Positions 10,297 to 20,640 are shown, counted from the first letter of the stretch. The stretch is DNA of 64,000 bases from Manduca sexta (GCF_014839805.1 NC_051118.1:3774391-3838390); one strand, 5' to 3'. Made by a program: numbers and translations. Notes: generated from the letters alone by a model not told the origin.

Positions 10297-11341
10297 ATGG
10301 CAGAAGTGAGTGGCAGAAGAATCGGCGGCGAGGGCGGCGTCAGCCAACCACCGGCCTCGTGGATGTATAATTTCGAGTGGTGTATCGCTCCGTTTGATGG
10401 CGAAGACAAGACATATTTGTCAAAAAAATGGGCCCAAGACGTGGAGGAGAACGCGGATATATTCAGTTGGACTCCCCAACAAAAACTTATTCTAACACGG
10501 AGGTCGCTACGTGGTACTGCGGGCCTATGGCTGAAGTCCGAAAAGGCATTTAAGACTTTTGAGTAATTAAAAGTGGCCGTGCAAAAAGAATTCCCGGAGT
10601 TACTCAACACGAAGGAAATGCATGAGCTTATGGCCGCGAGAAAAAAACGAAGAAATGAGAGTTTTTATCAGTATATGCTCACTATGAAAGAGCTTAGAAA
10701 AAGGGCGAAATTTCCCGATTATGTTGCAATTCAGTACATAATCGACGGCATCGAAGACTTGCAAGTAAATAAATCTATTTTATACGGTGCAACAACATAC
10801 ACCGCGCTTAAAGAAAAGTTGTTAATTTACGAAAAAATGAAGGCAGAGGCGGAAAAGAAAAAAAGAGGTGAAAATCGAGTTGGCTACAAATAAAAGAAGT
10901 GAAGCATCAATTATCCGGCGTTGTTACAATTATGGTGATAAGAACCACGTTTCCGGAAATTGTCCCAATGGCTTAAAGTGTTTCCGTTGTAACGAGTATG
11001 GCCATATCGGAACTCGATGCTCAGCGGTTGGCAACGGGGTTAGTGGCGCGAAATTTGAACGTGCGTCGACAAAACAGTCACCCGCGGCGGGTTCGTCGCA
11101 GGTTCGTGTGATTGGCAGCCGTGGCGCGGCAACGTCAATAAAACAGCGTTCGGCGATGTTCGGGACGAAGACAGCAGCGACCAATGGGAGCGAGTTTTCG
11201 GGCGGCCATAGCTGTCAAAATGTCATCGAGACGTCAACTTCAGACGAAACGCGCTTTTCGGAAGTCATGCAAGTAGTAAACAAAAACAAAGTCATAGGCA
11301 AACCAGTTAAAGAAGTGATAGTGTCGATAAATCATAAGTCT
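10297..11341 (+). pseudogene. Gypsy gag with two zinc knuckles
   Basis: Met 10297 opens a capsid-like protein (PPASWMYNFEWCIAPFDGED, WTPQQKLILTRRSLRGTAG) broken by a TAA at about 10564. It continues at 10573-10893 (ESFYQYMLTMKELRKRAKF; YIIDGIEDLQVNKSIL) and, after a frame change, at 10868-11341. The last part has two knuckles: CYNYGDKNHVSGNC, in which the second Cys has become Tyr, and an intact CFRCNEYGHIGTRC. The Retrotrans_gag-type fold and knuckles package element RNA. The frame then leads into the protease, cut at 11345 by the hAT insertion. Confidence 0.8.
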
Positions 11342-11345
11342 AGTG

Positions 11346-12024
11346 CAGTGGTTCTCAAACTTTTTAAATGACGGAACCCTTTTGGGAAGCAAAATACTTG
11401 ATGGAACCCTACAATAAAACAATTGTTTTTATAAGTGTATTCTTTATTAATCAGCATAATAAAAGTACAATGTAACAGTTACTAATTATTATTTACTTCA
11501 CCACTTGGCAAGGACAATAATAGAAAACATTACAAAAGAAAAAATCTAACTAGTGGGAGGTGTTTTTTATTTTTCATTCATTGGTTGATATCAGGTTTGA
11601 TGGAAAAAAGTTGGAGTCTCATATCAGCTTCGGCGTCAACATAATAAAAAAATATTTTTTATTTAATTGTAACAATAAAAATTGTGTACATACATATTTG
11701 GGTAAAATTATGACACATTATAAGTTTTGTTGTCACGTGGGGGAGGGTACGCGCATTCCACAGACCGGCAAACTTAGAGCGAACGGGTTGTACAAGTATA
11801 AAATTGTTGATACCAAACTTATGAGATATTGTACCAGCTATTGTAACACATGTTTCTACAAATACCAATAAATAAATAAATAACGTTCATAGCGTTTTGT
11901 CTCCGCGCGGCCGCGGAGCGACCAGAGAGAGGTGTTTTGATTTTTTTTTCTAAATTCTTGCGGAACCCCGACAGAGGTATCACGGAACCCTAGGGTTCCG
12001 CGGAACACACTTAGAGTATAGCTG
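11346..12024. mobile_element. Non-autonomous hAT transposon in gypsy protease
   Basis: Starts CAGTGGTTCTCAAAC and ends ...AGTATAGCTG, with the exact 8-base duplication GTCTAGTG at 11338-11345 and 12025-12032. The 8-base duplication and CAG...CTG ends are hAT hallmarks. Subterminal inverted GGAACCC/GGGTTCC motifs are present near both ends. At 679 bases with no transposase it must be mobilised in trans. Small frames inside look random. Confidence 0.9.
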
Positions 12025-12141
12025 GTCTAGTGCATTAATTGACTCCGGCAGTGATGTGAACTTAATCTCGGCGGAACTATGTGCAAAATTATTTAATGTG
12101 GAGTTTAATGTCGGCGGTCTGACATTAATTGGACTTGGACG

Positions 12142-12184
12142 TTCGCAAGTGCGTTCTTTAGGGCCTAAAGAACGCACTTGCGAA
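12142..12184. repeat. 43-base perfect palindrome at a transposon/host junction
   Basis: Arms of 21 bases (12142-12162 and 12164-12184) around a single central G. The left arm is gypsy protease coding sequence; the right arm is its exact reverse complement and occupies the first bases of the MITE remnant. Confidence 0.95.
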
Positions 12185-12440
12185 TTTCTTTAAAACTTTA
12201 ATTTGTGTTGATTATATAAGAACTTACTGTTTGTGTTGTTTATTTTTAATGAATAAATCTATTGATATAATGTATATGGCGTTTATTTTGAAATTAATTG
12301 AAAAATTAGGAAAAAATCTATTTATATAGTAAAATCGATTATTTTCTTAAGAAAAGTCGATTATTTATTAATCGATTTTTCTTACTTAAAAACAACGATT
12401 AATTAAAAATCTATTTTTTATAAACAATGTCACATCCCTA
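12163..12440. mobile_element. MITE remnant (hAT-like) with a rearranged left end
   Basis: A 278-base AT-rich insert with internal repeats of ATCGATT-type sequence ends GTCACATCCCTA. The host sequence CTTTAGG appears on both sides (12156-12162 and 12441-12447), giving a 7-8 base target duplication. The expected left terminus, the mirror of TAGGGATGTGAC, is missing; its place is taken by an inverted copy of the 21 host bases just upstream. Confidence 0.7.
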
Positions 12441-12570
12441 CTTTAGGCAAGATTACGACGGCTATTATTATCGACGGAAAGTACTACAACGACATTATGT
12501 TTCATATCATACCTAGAGACTGTATGCCTTACGATATTATAATTGGTCATGAGTTTTTGAAAGTGTAACG

Positions 12571-13240
12571 TTGTTAATGAGCGAAGGAAGTGTGTCTATT
12601 TATCGAGATGAGAGTGAATGGTTAAATAAAATTAATTGCATTATAGGTGAAGTAGAATCTTTGTTAGAACATGTGATTAATCCATCAGTAAAGCAGGAGG
12701 CTTACCGATGTGTGGATACTTATCATCCAGTACAATCTAAGGAAGTCCCTCTGGAACTTAAGATAGTATTAAAGGACGACGTGCCGATAACCCAACGACC
12801 TTGACGATTGTCACATATGGAGCGGGGTCTTGTAGAAAAGCAAGTAGACGAGTGGTTGAAAGAAGGTATTATTAGAGAAAGTTTTTCCGAATACTCAAGC
12901 CCAATTACTTTAGTAAAAAAGAAAGATGGTACAACTCGGGTGTGTGTAGACTATCGGCATCTCAATTCAGAAATGATATGTAAAGAAGATATGCAAGTTA
13001 TAGAATTACTTCCAGAAGAAACTGCTGCACAATATGATAGTTGTAGAGAGGAGTTACGCCAAAAAGGCAAAGAACAAATAATGGAAATTCAAGAAGAAAA
13101 TAGGAAATATTTCAACAAGAAGAGAACAAGGAGCTAGAAGTATGCCATAAGAGACCCAGTCGCTATAAAAGTTCAGGTTCATGGAAGCTCAGGTCCCATC
13201 CATACATCCAGTTCTGCTGACCAAATGAAGAAGTGGTCTG
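12571..13240 (+). pseudogene. Gypsy RT N-terminus fused to integrase C-terminus
   Basis: The frame begins in the RT-proximal spacer, has one stop at 12802, then reads MERGLVEKQVDEWLKEGIIR and SSPITLVKKKDGTTRVCVDY, the first RT blocks. Near 12985 it passes without a stop into VIELLPEETAAQYDSCREEL and ENRKYFNKKRTRS, sequence typical of the region after the integrase core. The YVDD palm, RNase H and DDE core are all absent, a deletion of roughly 2.5-3 kb by comparison with full gypsy pol (inferred). A TAG ends the frame at 13137, though similarity seems to continue to about 13240 (YAIRDPVAIKVQ). Confidence 0.8.
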
Positions 13241-13739
13241 GAGGAAATAAGGTGAAGAGGAAGAAAAAAATGTTGTAAATTTATGTAAGATGATGAATGT
13301 GATGAAAGGTATGAAGGTTTATTTTAATTTTAAGTTTAAGATGTATCGAGGTTGTTTCTTAATTTACCGTGTAGACATAAATATGTGTAACAATGTTAGG
13401 TGTATGTGGATTTCATTTGTTTTATTAACTGTAGTGTTAAAATGACTTATGTGTCTAGATTTAGTGTTAATTTGTTGTAACTATTAGTATATATTAAAAA
13501 AAATGTGTAAACAACATAACATATAACAATAAGATAAAAAAAAACATTAAATGTAAACATGGTAAAAACTTAATAAGAAATATATATTGAATGTAAACTT
13601 TGTAAAACTTCATTAAAAAAAAATAATAATACATTTTTGTAAGAAGAATAATTTGTACTTAGATCTGTAATGTTGGGGAAGAGAGTATGTATGATGTGGG
13701 GAATGTCTGGGGACAGACATAGGAGCAGGACGGCCGAAA

Positions 13740-13936
13740 TGTGGGAAACGGAACGTGATTTGTGGGAGTGAGAGAGATGTATGGGAAAGAGGGAGAAAAG
13801 GGATAGGAAATTAAGAGGGCGTGTGCGTAGTCAGGGGAGTAAGACGTGATTTTTTATAAGACGTAGTTTAAGTTTTTAGTTTAAAGACTGTGATTTATTT
13901 GAAGACGATATTTTTGTCTCGGCATTATATCCCACA
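13740..13936 (+). repeat. Right LTR of the 9.95-kb gypsy element
   Basis: 197 bases, TGTGGGAAACGG...ATATCCCACA, followed by the TATG duplication. The preceding bases (GGACAGACATAGGAGCAGGA...) are purine-rich and probably the plus-strand primer. Confidence 0.9.
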
Positions 13937-13975
13937 TATGTATTAATATTTTTTATTGTTTTTAATTCAATACTG

Positions 13976-14320
13976 ATGCAATCACTTATTGTCATAAGCA
14001 CTGACATTTGGTTTTGGGTTATTGCTCATTATGTTTTGTTTATTCTTGTCTACAACCTTCACGATGGCAAAAAAATATCTTTGATTCAAAAAGAGCATGC
14101 TTTGTCAAATGCAACTGACAGATCAGATTCAGAATGTGAAATGCATGATGATTTATTTTCTCAAGATTTCTCTTGTCCTGCAGCATCAATTGATTCTTCA
14201 CTTGAAAGGCTTAATGTTAAGTCAGATTTTGATGACGCTGAAATTTCTATCCGTAACTTATCTCATTCTGTCATAGACTCAGTTCCGCTCACTCCTATTC
14301 TCCAAGAGATTAAAGCGTAG
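13976..14320 (+). CDS. Unidentified 114-residue open reading frame
   Basis: I do not recognise this protein. It begins 36 bases beyond the gypsy right target duplication. Residues 5-32 are hydrophobic (IVISTDIWFWVIAHYVLFIL), possibly one membrane segment or untranslated sequence read by chance. The rest is acidic and Ser-rich (DRSDSECEMHDDLFSQDF; LNVKSDFDDAEISIRNLS) and ends at a TAG. Composition differs from the neighbouring retroelements and it lacks their motifs. It may be a fragment of a host or transposon protein, split from its upstream part by the gypsy insertion. Confidence 0.35.
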   Translation: MQSLIVISTDIWFWVIAHYVLFILVYNLHDGKKISLIQKEHALSNATDRSDSECEMHDDLFSQDFSCPAASIDSSLERLNVKSDFDDAEISIRNLSHSVIDSVPLTPILQEIKA

Positions 14321-14524
14321 AATATGAAGAGCGTAAATTCAAAAGTATGTGTGGGTCTTCGAAGGCAGAAGAGTGATTGAATACAAATCCGGTAGCTGCA
14401 TCTGAACACGTGGCTGAGGCCCGAGCGTAATCACCGCGCGTAACGAGTCCACCCCGATTCGAGTCGGTTACACCACGCGTAACCGACGTCCCCCCGCAAG
14501 CAGCCGTCATCGCATACACAGTGA

Positions 14525-14710
14525 TTTGACTTATCTAAGATACAAGTATTTGAAATACAGATACAAGATACAAAATACGTATTTTCATCTTGTATCTAAA
14601 ATACTTTTTTATAAAGGATTTTGTATCTTATATTTAAATACTTTTGTTTAGTATCTTAGTATTTTATAAATACTTTTTCTGATAAAATACTTTTTCTAAT
14701 AAAAAATATA
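14525..14710. repeat. Degenerate AGATACAAAATAC-type repeat tract
   Basis: Irregular alternation of AGATACAAGTATTTGAAATAC-like and ATTTTGTATCTTATATTT-like blocks on both strands, able to fold on itself. Such tracts commonly form the ends of DNA transposons, but I see no defined terminus. Just before it, at 14463-14487, is a perfect 9-base stem GTCGGTTAC/GTAACCGAC. Confidence 0.5.
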
Positions 14711-15008
14711 TAATTTGGTGTCATTTATGAAATAAATGCGTAGAACTGAACGTGTCGTTATTAATGTGAAAAAAAATTGGTAGATAGCGACTCTTTCTTT
14801 CTACAAATGTCATCGGCTATTATAATTGATTTGAAGTTAGTTATTTTTCGTTTTGTGTTGTGAAATTCGAGATCGCAAATATGGAAACGTAAGTTTTATT
14901 TTCCAAAACAAACGAAGAACAAAAAAACGTCTAAGTAGTGTCTCTCCACCTCCCCCAAGCCGGCTGGTCACCGTGGGGGAGCCCGACCACAGCCCCCCAA
15001 TCAATACC

Positions 15009-15794
15009 ATGGTTACACGCAACACATGGAGGAAAAATATAAAAACAAAAAATGAAACCCAATACCTCTATATAACTTGTTTGAATGTAAGAACATTGTT
15101 ACAAGATAGCAGAATAACAGAATTAAGACATGCAGTAAAAGACATCAAATGGGATATTATTGGCTTAAGCGAGGTCAGAAGATCATCAGAAGAAATAGAA
15201 AAGCATGAAGAATTTATTCTTTATCACACAAAGGGGAGTAATGGAAAACATGGAGTAGGATTTTTAATTAAAAAAACACAAAAAAATAATATAATAAATT
15301 TAAAGTCATTTTCCGATAGAGTAGCGGCTATTGAAATAAAAGTATCAGAAAACACAGCTTGGTCCATTGTTCAAATTTATGCGCCCACAGAAAGCTACAA
15401 AATGGAAGAAATTGAACTCTTTTATGAGGCTGTAGAAAATGCGATAAGCTCTATTAACACAAAAAACATGATAGTAATGGGAGACCTTAATGCCCAAGTA
15501 GGAAAAATGTTGAGAGGAGAAGACACAATATTTGGCAGATTTTCTGAAGGAAAGCGAAATAAGAATGGTCAAAGATTAACAGAATTTGCTTTAGAACATA
15601 ATTTAACCATCATAAATAGTATGTTTAAACGAAAAAATAGAAAGAGGTGGACTTGGAGATCGCCGAATGGGCGTCATTTCAACGAAATTGATTACATGCT
15701 AACAAATCAACCAGCTTTGATCCATAATTTCTCAGTGATAAACAATATAAATTTTGAGACAGATCATCGTATGATAAGGTGTAATTACTATTAG
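15009..15794 (+). pseudogene. RTE-type LINE endonuclease domain, RT missing
   Basis: The frame is open from about 14853; the first ATG is 15009. It encodes an APE-type endonuclease with the blocks LNVRTLLQDSRITELRHA, WDIIGLSEVRR, VQIYAPTESY, IVMGDLNAQVGK, RWTWRSPNGRHFNEIDYML and the final TDHRMIRC. This arrangement is typical of the RTE clade. The sequence is intact over ~260 residues, then stops at TAG 15794, exactly where copia gag sequence begins. LINEs normally lose their 5' part, so loss of the RT half indicates a later rearrangement. Confidence 0.85.
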
Positions 15795-16420
15795 TGGATC
15801 CCATGTTATTCGTTCATATTCAAGAGGCAAAATCTGCAAAAGAGATATGGAATAATTTATCAAAGGCATTCCAAGACTCCGGTCTACCCCGCAAGGTTGG
15901 TTTATTAAAGGATCTAATTAATACAACATTAGAATCGAGTAATAGCGTTGAAGACTATGTAAATAAAATTATGTCTTCAGCTCATAAGCTAAGAAATATT
16001 TCATTTCAAGTAAATGATGAGTGACTCGGGACATTAATGTTGGCGGGTTTACCTGATGTATATTAACCCATGATAATGGGTATAGAGAGTTCGGGTGTAC
16101 AAATTAGTGCTGATTTAATTAAAACTAAAATTTTACAAGAAGTAAAACAGCCAGACTTTTGCACTTTACACAAACTCACATAAAAAATCCCCATCGCATA
16201 AAAGCCACTGTCAGTCTAAATCAAAAGGCCCAAGATGTTTTGTGTGCAATAAATACGGGCACATTAGTAATAATTGTTGGTTTAAAAAGGACAAGTCTGA
16301 AAATAAAAATAAAGATAATAATGGTTTTATAGCAGCTTTTTCAGCAATGCAGTTGAATGACAACTACAGCTGGTATATTGACTCCGGTGCATCAGCTCAC
16401 ATGAATTTTGAATAATCTTG
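15794..16420 (+). pseudogene. Ty1/copia gag and protease start, degraded
   Basis: Begins in the gag UBN2-like region (AKSAKEIWNNLSKAF; SSNSVEDYVNKIMSSAHKL), stop at 16022, then readable to a zinc knuckle CFVCNKYGHISNNCW (about 16236-16280) and the protease active site SWYIDSGASAHM (about 16370-16405). Frame changes occur between blocks. No LTR is seen near it. Immediately upstream is the RTE endonuclease, so the left end of this copia copy is missing. Confidence 0.8.
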
Positions 16421-16928
16421 GATCAAAATTGTTATCTTGGGTTCCAATTTGAAAAACAAACAATTGAAATGAGAGAAAAAGGATTATCAAGGGAGGACGA
16501 CGTATTATGCAGCATCAGTGCATAATATTTATTGTCAGTCTAATTGAAGATATAAAAAATAGGTTCCCAGGATTGCAGAAGCACTTAATCACAATAAAGA
16601 ACCGCTGATTGACACAATGGCTGAGTTCAATAAATGTGCAGAACTTATAGCAAGAGTTGATGATCAGTGGCATCAAATTAATAACTTTATTGAATGGAAT
16701 GAGACTAAAAATACAAAACAAAAAGCGAGGGAGTAGAGTTAAACATACTCCCTAATGGTAAGTTCGATTAAAATGGCAAAACTTCTACCGGCATTAATGG
16801 CGTCAGTCCATCAGTCGTGGCAGAAAAATTTCGTTACGAAAGAGTAAGTTATTTTTTGTGTTTATTGATTATGCTATTATTTTTTACAAAGAAAGTAATT
16901 GAAAAAGTGCACAAACGTTTTACTACAT
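16421..16928 (+). other. Gap: unidentified coding-like fragment
   Basis: A frame at about 16575-16734 reads HNKEPLIDTMAEFNKCAELI followed by ARVDDQWHQINNFIEW to a TAG. It has protein-like composition, but I cannot assign it to a family; a decayed DNA-transposon protein is possible. The rest shows nothing recognisable. Confidence 0.25.
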
Positions 16929-17735
16929 TTGTAGCGCGCCGCCATAGTTCACAGCGGCATCACGGGCCACCCCTCGCTCCCCGCTCAAAAGTCTACGGTT
17001 TGCGCCCGCGTCCATCGCTCCGCGCTTCCGCAGTGCCCGAGTAACTCTCTCCCGGGATGGAAACCCGCGTGGGCGTGGTTCGTACGCTTGAGCCTATACT
17101 GTTTTTTAGTGCTAGTAACGTTGTAATGTTCGGTGTATTAAAAGTTAATTATATTTGGAACTCAGTGTTTTGGCATTATTTCTCTGCCCCGACAAGGCAC
17201 TCAAACCATACACCCAAGCGATAATTTGGCTGCCCAACGTTCGGCTTACTAGCATTAGTTGTTTAAAAACTCAGTTATTAATGTAATGTGTGAGCTAAGA
17301 AATTCTTGTGTATGACTGTGATAGTGTTTGTGCTTATAAACGGCCTGCAAGTGGCCTACGTGACCGCGACTTGAAAAGCGATCGCGCGCGAGACGCGACA
17401 TGAATGGTGCCGCCGCCGCGCCTCTTCGCAACCACGACTCCTCACGGCGAGTTATACCTACTACGTCGCCTAAGGGACGATAAGTACACTATATTATACT
17501 CATTTTCTAAACAGTATTACGCAGTTTTGTACATTGAACGTGTTTGTGTTTCTGAACAATACAAATAGACATTTCGTCTATGTTCAAGTGTGTTAAAGTG
17601 GCTCAGACTATTTATTACGCTATTATCTGACGAACTTTTGAACTGTATTCAAATAATACTATTGGGTGAACGATACCGCGCACGCGAAGTCATACGGACA
17701 TTACCGAATCGAGCGTGGAATCGAATAATAATAAT

Positions 17736-18430
17736 ATGGCTGACGCTATCCAAGTTTACAAGGAGTGCGTCAGTATTGAAGACAGCATTGCCCTGCGTGG
17801 ACTTCCGATGCTTTTCACCGAGTTGGCTGCGACCTGGTGGCAAGGTGTGAAAGCTTCGATCGAGAGTTGGTCGAACGCTATTGACCTACTGAAGCAAACA
17901 TATGGACCGCGTCTTCCGCCTCACAGAATTTATAGAGATTTTCTCCAAAGAACAAGGGGACAAGACTACAGATATGTTTATATGCAGGGTGAGAGCCCTG
18001 ATAGCCCAGCTGCCACCTGGTAGTTTAAAAGAAGACGTACAACTTGATATGGTTTACGGGCTATTGAGTACCAGAATAAGGGAGAAAATTTCCCGAAGTG
18101 GTTTCAAATCATAGCCTGGAATAATATAATAGTTATCCCAGGCTTGTCGCCTGGAAGATCTGTTTGAAGAGTGTCGTACGAGACAGCGCAAGTCGAATGC
18201 TGGTGATGGGCTGTCCCCAGCCATTTTCCAAAAATCGGCAAGTCCATCCACTTCTACGGTTAAGACAAAATCCCGGTCGTTATGTGGGTACTGCAAGAGG
18301 TACGGCCACGAAAAGGCCGACTGCTCCCGGTAGCGCGAACGGAACCAAACTAAGGCAACAGACGGCACGTCATAGCCGCCTTCGGTTTCGTCACTCGTGT
18401 GCTTTGGTTGTAGCGCGTCAGGCGTCAAAC
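17736..18430 (+). pseudogene. Gypsy gag (second family), frameshifted
   Basis: From Met 17736 (MADAIQVYKECVSIEDSIAL) the capsid-like region includes ELAATWWQGVKASIESW and DLLKQTYGPRLPPHRIYRDF; a frame change near 17940 leads to GDKTTDMFICRVRALIAQLP and ends at 18114. After this stop, a knuckle-like CGYCKRYGHEKADC is readable (about 18281-18325) and a second, poorer one (CFGCSASGVKRAKC) lies at 18400-18440. The LPPGSLKEDVQLDMVYGLL segment is typical of arthropod gypsy gags. Function in life: assemble particles and package RNA. Confidence 0.75.
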
Positions 18431-18439
18431 GTGCGAAGT

Positions 18440-19446
18440 GTACGACTTGTCGAGCATCGTCTACATCGAGCGCTATGCCCTTTCAAGCCGTAGCTACAGT
18501 GTCAGCGACATGTCAACCGCGAAGTCGTCCCGTAATGCGTGTCGGAATGTACGATACCGGTGCTAAACAGTTGATCGCGAGAGATAGTTTAAGAATTTTT
18601 TTATGTAAAAATAATCATGTGTTTCTCAAAGTTCATTATGATTTTAAATGCGTCAACGGTGTCACCAATAGCGATATTGTAGAAACGGCATTGGTTGACG
18701 TTACTGTGCAAGGGGTGGTGGCACCAACACAATTTGTGGCACTCCCAGGCGCGACGGAATCATTATTAGGTATTAATTTCGTTGGGGATGCTGGTATGGT
18801 ACTAGACTTTCGTAGGGATATTTGGTCATTGCGGAATAAACCGGGGTCATTTCCATTGGAATACGAAGACGTAGGGACGCGCATTGTCTCTTCTACGATA
18901 GACCTATTGCGCGAGGACGAAGCGACGCGCTTAACTGTTGGAGAACGCGTCCGACTTTCGAATGTCCTAGACATCAATAGGGACATTTTCGAGACAGGGG
19001 GAGCCGCTACTTCTTTTGCGGTTCATCGCATAGACACAGGTGATCACCCCCTAATATCCGTTCCCCCCTATCGCGTTACGCCTGCGAAAAAGAATATTCT
19101 GAAGAAAGAAATTGACAAGAGTCGTCGCGAAGTTCTCCATTATCAGATGGGCGATCTTATATTATTGGAGAGCCATCGGCTCAGTTCATGTGCACAGGGT
19201 TACACGGCAAAATTCGGTCCTCGACGCGAGGGTCCTTATCACGTACGCAGACTCGTTAGCCCTACGTCTTATGAAATTGAAGATAGAGATGTTGTTCTGC
19301 TAGGGAAGTACCATGTCAGCTCCCTGACGCCTTATCTAGCTAAGGGAGAATTGGTTTCGCGCCGTAAGAGGGACCGGCTCCTGAAAATTGATGCCAAGTC
19401 CCGTCCGAGACGTAGCCGTGACTTGGAGGGAGAGGCTGTAATGTAA
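18440..19446 (+). pseudogene. Gypsy pol: protease and RT start fused to integrase end
   Basis: An unbroken frame of over 300 residues. It opens with a protease bearing YDTGAKQLIARDSL (DTG active site) and GATESLLGINFVGDAG. Then comes the RT leader (FAVHRIDTGDHPLISVPPYR) and the first RT helix (PAKKNILKKEIDK). Directly after, at about 19120, it continues as SRREVLHYQMGDLILLESH and FGPRREGPYHVRRLV, the GPY module of integrase. The entire RT palm, RNase H and integrase core are absent, yet the frame is preserved. A family-typical pol would be about 1000 residues. Confidence 0.8.
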
Positions 19447-20640
19447 ATAAGAGAGAACAATCAAAGTATTTTAAATATGAGTGTTACAACTGTGGCAAGA
19501 AAGGACACAAGAAGTCGCAATGGAGGTTTAAAAATCAAAATTTTCATAAAAATAAGTAAGCTCATGTCGTAGAAACTAATAAGATGCTGATGCCGTATGC
19601 TTCATGACTAATGATGACTCAAAGCATTCCATCAGTGAAGGTCAGTAAAGTTCTATTTATTTTTATGCTGATTCGGGTGCTGCGGATGATTTTGTTAATA
19701 CTGATACATATTTTCACGAATTTCTTGAATAAAAAACACTTATAAGAATAAACATAGGTAAGAAAGAAGAGTCACTATATGCCACAAAAATAGGTACCAT
19801 TATGACTAAAAGTTGCATATTAAGAAATGTTATGTTCGTCCCCAACTTGAGAAATAATTTATTGTCAATAAATAAAATAGGACAACATGGACATTCAGTA
19901 AAATTGGAAAAAGAAAAGGTCTATAATAATAAAACATAATAATAACAGGCTATAAAAAGAATAAACTTGTATGAAATAAAGCTTTTCATAAAAGAAATGT
20001 CAGCACAAAAAGCATACTCAATTTCAAATTTAGATAATATTTGGCACAAACGGTTGGCTCATGCATTTACAGAAAAGTTATTACAACTAAAAAGGGCAAA
20101 ATTAATAGACTGCAATATATCAAATGATAAATTACTATGTGAATCATGTATAAAAGGAGGACGAACAAGGTTACCTTTCAATAAAGATGATGCACAAAGT
20201 TCAATATTAATAGAATTAATACATTCAGATGGTCCTATAAATCCAGTTATGCATGACAGCATAGAGTATTCAGACTGATTGGGCTGCAGACAGTATAGAT
20301 AGAAAGAGTACTTCTGGTTTCTGTTTGACTAGGTAAGGCAACATAATTATATGGGCCACTTGTAAACAAAACACTGTGTCACTGTCAACAGCCGAAGCTG
20401 AGTATATAGCACTAAGTTCCCTAGTTCATGAATCGTTATAGATTAAAGGATTATTGAATGACCTAAAAATAAGTTTTAATATTTGAAGATAATTTAAGTT
20501 GTACACATTGCCAATAATAGAGAAAACAGTAAAAGAGTAAAACACACTGATATTAAATATCATTTTATGAGGGATATTATAGAAAATTATGTTATAAATG
20601 TTATAACAGAGACAGTTTGGGTTTAACTGAGAGTTAATTA
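19447..20640 (+). pseudogene. Second copia remnant: gag knuckle to RNase H, internally deleted
   Basis: Starts in the gag zinc knuckle (CYNCGKKGHKKSQW, about 19483), then a degraded protease (FYADSGAADDFVN near 19660) and the pre-integrase domain (19967-20278: IWHKRLAHAFTEKLL; CESCIKGGRTRLPF). At about 20265 it jumps to the RNase H end (DWAADSIDRKSTSGFCLTR; VSLSTAEAEYIALSS) and the terminal KHTDIKYHFMRDI. The integrase core and whole RT are missing. Several stops are scattered through the region. Confidence 0.8.

Larger units (their letters stand above)
11308..12567 (+). pseudogene. Gypsy protease, split by two transposon insertions
   Basis: The retropepsin is read in three pieces: the strand before the active site (ends about 11345), the active-site segment ALIDSGSDVNLISAELC (about 12033-12090) with the DSG triad, and, after a second insertion, AIIIDGKYYND...CMPYDIIIGHEFL (12457-12567). 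Discounting each insert and one copy of its target duplication lets the frame run on across both junctions, which is strong evidence for the boundaries. The family enzyme matures the gag-pol polyprotein. Confidence 0.85.
9952..13936 (+). mobile_element. Ty3/gypsy retrotransposon with intact LTR ends, internally deleted
   Basis: LTRs at 9952-10153 and 13740-13936 both begin TGTGGGAAACGGAACG and end TATATCCCACA. The four-base duplication TATG flanks the element (9948-9951 and 13937-13940). Inside are gag, a protease interrupted twice by DNA transposons, and an RT start joined in frame to an integrase end. About 3 kb of pol is missing, so the copy is dead. Region 13240-13739 is an AT-rich 3' leader with no coding potential, ending in a purine-rich stretch. 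Confidence 0.9.
16929..19446 (+). mobile_element. Ty3/gypsy retrotransposon, second family, internally deleted
   Basis: A GC-rich LTR-like block (TGTAGCGCGCCGCC... to about 17222) is followed by TTTGGCTGCCCAACGTTCGG, which resembles a gypsy primer-binding site, then a long leader, gag and a shortened pol. No right LTR exists: at 19447 the sequence switches to copia gag. LTR limits are therefore inferred from position only. Confidence 0.65.

Noticed and set aside
11560..11871. 103-residue frame inside the hAT insert
   Set aside because: Low-complexity, AT-driven, no transposase motif; both strands are equally open there.
14525..14710. Telomeric or satellite array
   Set aside because: Units are too irregular and do not match the insect TTAGG telomere repeat.
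17000..17222. CpG island of a host gene
   Set aside because: The GC-rich block is followed by a gypsy-type primer site, leader and gag, so an LTR is the simpler explanation.
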